NCBI GenBank assembly: GCA_001788095.1
Contig: MFZX01000012.1
Span: 1-32,004 of the forward strand
Direction: 5' to 3'
From: Candidatus Roizmanbacteria bacterium RIFCSPHIGHO2_12_FULL_37_23
Lineage (GTDB): Bacteria > Patescibacteriota > Microgenomatia > UBA1406 > HO2-37-13b
DNA length: 32,004 bases
A program made the translations under genes and the position numbers. This document shows, one piece after another, positions 29,233 to 32,004 of this stretch. How positions within the stretch are numbered: the first letter of the stretch is position 1; the number at the start of each line of letters is the position of its first letter. The notes beneath the pieces were generated by a model. The model saw only the letters and a program-made list of their open reading frames with translations, had not been told where the DNA came from and ran no database searches.

Positions 29233-29279
29233 GTTTTATAGCATTAATTACTTAGACCCGCCACCCGGCGGGTTTTTTT
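29210..29279 (+). promoter_or_regulatory. Four-segment transcription attenuator
   Basis: Three competing hairpins can be drawn. 1:2, 29210-29219 (ACTTCCTCGC) with 29224-29234: 10 pairs, one G-U and one bulged T, loop GAAG. 2:3, the antiterminator: GGCGGG 29223-29228 with CCCGCC 29257-29262, extended by TAAGT 29230-29234 with ACTTA 29250-29254, 11 pairs. 3:4, the terminator. A ribosome stalled at the His codons (29206-29211) would cover segment 1 and free segment 2, allowing the antiterminator; a ribosome reaching the stop codon would cover segment 2 and allow termination. A stall at the Trp codon would leave segment 1 free, which fits less well. Confidence 0.75.
29256..29279 (+). terminator. 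Rho-independent terminator of the attenuator
   Basis: Stem ACCCGCC (29256-29262) with GGCGGGT (29267-29273), loop ACCC, seven pairs, followed by seven T in a row (29273-29279). It lies 21 bases before the ATG of the 431-residue protein, so unless it is prevented from folding, transcription from the leader promoter should stop here. Confidence 0.85.
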
Positions 29280-29300
29280 ATTAGTTTCATATATATAAAA

Positions 29301-30596
29301 ATGAATAATATATTACAAACAGAAAAAATCACATGCAAAGATATTGCAAAATTAATTCCTAACGTCGACGGTGTTATCCCTAGTGGGAGTAGTGAAAAAG
29401 TAATTCGTAAGGAATTTCAAAAGAGAGATTCATTACAGAATGACAAGATTAAAAACGTATATAGTCAATTAGAGTCAATTTTTAAAGCAGCTGAGGTTGT
29501 TGGTTTAGACCTGACTGCTAATGATGCGTCGCGACTAGTTCGAGATGTTTTGGAAGGTTCAAAAAATGGATCACTCTCATTTCCCTCTATGTACAAAGGA
29601 GTGAGTTTTAATCCGAAAACATACGATCAATCTCGAGGCAGGGGAGAATGGATTGTTTTGTTAGATTTTTTTTCTCTTATGCGTTCCTTTGTAAATGAAA
29701 CGACAGTAATGAATCAAGAGAATCCGAAATTTCTTATTCTTGACGCTGGATTATATTGGATTATTAATCTACTTGGCATAGAAGGTATAAAGCTGAAAAA
29801 TCAAACCCCTCGTGGAGCGGCTTCCGAATTGCTTGAAACTATTAAAACATCATTGCAAAAAACTGAGTTTAAAGAAATCGTTGAGTGTAATAGAATTAGA
29901 AATGCATATCTCAGAGCCATCGCACAACAGTTTCCCGCAAACATGGCACCCCAGGTTTTAAGTTTAAAAGATATTTGGTATGACGATTCGTTCACACAGT
30001 TTCTTAGTAAAGCAATAGAGCTATTTTGCACAAGAGGTATTAAAGGGTGGAAAGTGTCAAGGCCCGTATTTTACCAGCGATATATGCCATATAGCCCCTG
30101 GGTGACTCCTTTGGTCGCTGCTGAGCAAATTTTTGTTGGGCAACGATTCGGTTTCTCTGGTATTTTATCACCCACTGCAGAAGCGGGTTGGAATAAAGCC
30201 ATCGATCAATTCAGTCGATATATGAATACAAAAACGTATATTGCTTGGATGTATTCACGCAAAATCGGAAAAAAACTTTCATATGAATGGGTCCCATTCT
30301 TTTCAGATTCAGAAGATAAGCTTAGGAGTAAGATGCAAATGGCTCAGACGGTCGATCCAAGCGCTAATGAACTGGTAATAAAGTTTGTTACGCCATTTGT
30401 AGAACCTGAAATGATAGCAAACATGAATGACGCACTGAAAAAAAGGAATTTGAAAAAACTATCGGAATTTGTATTTAATTTTATGAATAGAATTGAAAAA
30501 CAAGCATGCGAATTTCTCGATTCTGAAAAAGATATTCCACTCACACCTCTTAATCAAATTGGTTGGCTCACAAATTTTCCTCCTGGAATATGTTAG
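29301..30596 (+). CDS. Uncharacterised histidine-free protein under attenuator control
   Basis: 431 residues; I do not recognise the family. No signal peptide or convincing transmembrane helix is visible, so it is probably cytosolic. The N-terminal 110 residues look helical and charged; the middle has FLILDAGLYWIINLLGIEGI (about 145-164); the most motif-like part is FYQRYMPYSPWVTP followed by AAEQIF and SPTAEAGWNKAIDQF (about 255-300). The protein contains no histidine at all, while it has nine Trp and five Cys, so it would not be starved by lack of His. It follows a His-codon leader and attenuator and is next to a YerC/HisR-like repressor gene, which suggests it is made when histidine is short. 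Whether it is an enzyme, a tRNA-related factor or something else is open. Confidence 0.75.
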   Translation: MNNILQTEKITCKDIAKLIPNVDGVIPSGSSEKVIRKEFQKRDSLQNDKIKNVYSQLESIFKAAEVVGLDLTANDASRLVRDVLEGSKNGSLSFPSMYKGVSFNPKTYDQSRGRGEWIVLLDFFSLMRSFVNETTVMNQENPKFLILDAGLYWIINLLGIEGIKLKNQTPRGAASELLETIKTSLQKTEFKEIVECNRIRNAYLRAIAQQFPANMAPQVLSLKDIWYDDSFTQFLSKAIELFCTRGIKGWKVSRPVFYQRYMPYSPWVTPLVAAEQIFVGQRFGFSGILSPTAEAGWNKAIDQFSRYMNTKTYIAWMYSRKIGKKLSYEWVPFFSDSEDKLRSKMQMAQTVDPSANELVIKFVTPFVEPEMIANMNDALKKRNLKKLSEFVFNFMNRIEKQACEFLDSEKDIPLTPLNQIGWLTNFPPGIC

Positions 30597-30608
30597 ATTA
30601 GTTCGTTC

Positions 30609-30637
30609 TTGCGATTCTAGATTCATTTCTTTACAAT
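30609..30637 (+). promoter_or_regulatory. Promoter of sufC
   Basis: TTGCGA at 30609-30614, a 17-base spacer and TACAAT at 30632-30637, 8 bases before the ATG at 30646. The predicted transcript begins 1 to 2 bases before the start codon. This makes the suf genes independent of the attenuated gene upstream. Confidence 0.65.
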
Positions 30638-30645
30638 ACTCCTAC

Positions 30646-31359
30646 ATGTTGGAGCTAAAAAATCTTACTGTTTCCATTGGTCGCAAAAAGATTTTGCACA
30701 ATATTTCCTTTGATTTCAAAAAGGGGAAAACGTATGCTATCATGGGACCAAATGGCTCTGGAAAGTCTACGCTTGCAGCAACAATAATGGGTCACCCTGC
30801 TTATGAACTTAATAAAAAATCAAGGTTACTATTTAACGGAAAGACGATCAATAATGATCCTCCACATAAACGATCAGAAAAAGGGATTTTTCTTTCCTTC
30901 CAAACTCCTCTTTCACTTTCTGGAATAAATATTTATCAACTTATGAGATATGCGCTTGATGGGAAATTAGATCCTCTTGAAATTCGCAAAAAAGTTCAAA
31001 AATACGCCAAACAGCTCAAGATTTCCGAGGAACTTCTCTCCCGATCTCTTAATGAAGGATTTTCAGGTGGAGAAAAAAAGAAGCTGGAAGTAATCCAGGC
31101 AGCCATGCTTGATCCTGAGATCATTTTTTTTGACGAGGTCGATACCGGAGTTGACGTCGACGCAATGAGGATAATTGCTTCGTTCATCAATTCTTTGAAG
31201 AAAAAGGGGAAAACAATAATTCTTATTACTCACTATAATCGGATTTTAAAGCATGTGAAACCTGATGAGGTTATTGTGATGAGGGATGGAAAAATTATTG
31301 TTTCAGGAAAGAAAAATCTAGCTGATCAAATAGAGAAGGAGGGATACGAAGGAGTATAA
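30646..31359 (+). CDS. sufC: Fe-S cluster assembly ATPase SufC
   Basis: Cytosolic ABC-type ATPase of the SUF system; with SufB it forms the scaffold on which Fe-S clusters are built. 237 residues from the ATG at 30646: Walker A GPNGSGKST (34-42), Q-loop SFQTPLSLSG, the signature FSGGEKKKLEV, Walker B IIFFDEVDTGVDVDA and switch His in ITHYNR. Length is slightly shorter than the usual 250. The frame is open upstream to 30493, inside the previous gene, but those codons overlap a good promoter and are not SufC-like, so the ATG behind TACAAT is preferred. sufB follows after 20 bases. Confidence 0.95.
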   Translation: MLELKNLTVSIGRKKILHNISFDFKKGKTYAIMGPNGSGKSTLAATIMGHPAYELNKKSRLLFNGKTINNDPPHKRSEKGIFLSFQTPLSLSGINIYQLMRYALDGKLDPLEIRKKVQKYAKQLKISEELLSRSLNEGFSGGEKKKLEVIQAAMLDPEIIFFDEVDTGVDVDAMRIIASFINSLKKKGKTIILITHYNRILKHVKPDEVIVMRDGKIIVSGKKNLADQIEKEGYEGV

Positions 31360-31379
31360 AAAAAATCCGCCATTGAACT

Positions 31380-32004
31380 ATGACACAACAATACACCGAT
31401 CTTGAGTTCGACTACAAATTCGGCTTTGCGATGCCGGACAAATCACTATTTAAAACCCAGAAGGGGATAAATAATGAAACTGTTCTCGCTATTTCAAAAA
31501 TAAAGAATGAACCACAATGGATGACTGACTTTCGACTCAAAAGTTTTAAGATTTTTCTAGAAAAGAAAATGCCAGAATGGGGAGCGGATTTATCAGGAAT
31601 AGACTTTGATGAAATAGTTTATTTCGCAAAGTCTATAGACAAACAGAAAGGTTCTTGGGAAGACCTTCCAAAAGAAATAAAAGAAACATATGATAAAATT
31701 GGTGTCCCGCAAGCTGAAAGGGATTTTCTCGCTGGAGTATCAGCACAGTATGATTCTGAGGTCGTTTATGAAAGTATTCAAAAAGAATTAGATAAGCAAG
31801 GTGTAATTTTTTGCGATATGGATACCGCAGTTCAAAAGCATTTTGATATAGTAAAAAAATACTTCGGGACATTAATTCCACCGTATGATAATAAATTTGC
31901 AGCACTAAATTCTGCCGCATGGTCAGGTGGATCATTTGTTTATGTACCAAAAGGAGTTCATGTAAAACTTCCCTTACAGGCTTATTTCAGAATCAATTCA
32001 GAAC
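31380..32004 (+). CDS. sufB: Fe-S cluster assembly protein SufB, 3'-truncated by the window
   Basis: Scaffold subunit of the SUF complex. The frame starts at the ATG at 31380 (MTQQYTDLEFDYKFGFAMPD) and stays open to the end of the window, 208 codons. Typical SufB segments are visible: NEPQWMTDFRLKSFKIFLEK, IPPYDNKFAALNSAAWSGGSFVYVPKGVHVKLPLQAYFRINSE near the break. The N-terminal region is shorter than in E. coli SufB (495 residues), as in other small forms. Together with sufC it forms the start of a suf operon; SufD/SufS/SufU genes would be expected next. Confidence 0.94.
   Translation, partial: MTQQYTDLEFDYKFGFAMPDKSLFKTQKGINNETVLAISKIKNEPQWMTDFRLKSFKIFLEKKMPEWGADLSGIDFDEIVYFAKSIDKQKGSWEDLPKEIKETYDKIGVPQAERDFLAGVSAQYDSEVVYESIQKELDKQGVIFCDMDTAVQKHFDIVKKYFGTLIPPYDNKFAALNSAAWSGGSFVYVPKGVHVKLPLQAYFRINSE

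Noticed and set aside
29301-30596. The unknown 431-residue protein as a tRNA synthetase or cyclodipeptide-synthase-like enzyme.
   Set aside because: I see no HIGH or KMSKS motif and no convincing catalytic pattern; the AAEQIF segment recalls such folds only vaguely. Not claimed.
30493-30645. Start of SufC at 30493 inside the preceding gene.
   Set aside because: The extra 51 residues overlap the other gene and a TTGCGA-17-TACAAT promoter, and SufC begins normally at MLELKNL.
31633-31950. A 105-codon open frame on the minus strand.
   Set aside because: It lies wholly within sufB, whose protein is clearly recognisable; the opposite frame is a shadow.

Overview
The window looks like part of the chromosome of a Candidate Phyla Radiation (Patescibacteria) bacterium, most likely Microgenomates-like. 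The evidence is the AT-rich sequence, the compact gene layout with many 4 to 40 base overlaps or gaps, the near absence of Shine-Dalgarno sequences, a short alanyl-tRNA synthetase, a VanW protein, a baseplate-J-like membrane protein beside a sortase, and TGA used as an ordinary stop (rpmJ, rpoA, rplQ). The lineage is an inference; no rRNA gene is present to confirm it.

Region 1 (1-7388, + strand) is the end of the ribosomal protein super-operon: secY (5' truncated), rpmG, an adenylate kinase fused to a second P-loop kinase domain, map, infA, rpmJ, rpsM, rpsK, rpsD, rpoA, rplQ, rplM, rpsI. An inverted repeat lies in front of rpsM. Region 2 (7443-19267) holds gpmI, a VanW protein, a membrane-anchored sugar-type solute-binding protein, a large protein with an N-terminal actin-like-looking part and a C-terminal baseplate-J-like part, a sortase, a class A penicillin-binding protein, two small envelope proteins and NAD(P)HX dehydratase. 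Region 3 (19295-24400) holds an EamA transporter, alaS and a second class A penicillin-binding protein. Region 4 (24402-27905, - strand) is a tightly overlapping fba-fbp-pgk operon; with gpmI it gives a lower glycolysis/gluconeogenesis block.

Region 5 (28005-30596) is the most unusual part. After dtd come two convergent genes for TrpR-superfamily repressors. The first has an E. coli trp-operator-like CTAG-N4-CTAG element across its promoter. The second (YerC/HisR-like) shares a divergent promoter region, containing a perfect 20-bp palindrome, with a 21-codon leader peptide. The leader has tandem His codons and is followed by a complete four-segment transcription attenuator. The controlled gene encodes a 431-residue protein that I do not recognise and that contains no histidine at all. 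Together these point to a histidine-responsive control circuit over an uncharacterised protein. Region 6 (30646-32004) is sufC and the 5' part of sufB (Fe-S cluster assembly).

Across the window, genes that start transcription units carry a -10 box about 6 to 12 bases before the ATG, which implies leaderless or nearly leaderless mRNAs. No stretch longer than 300 bases lacks a gene. I saw no tRNA or rRNA gene, CRISPR array, insertion sequence or prophage.
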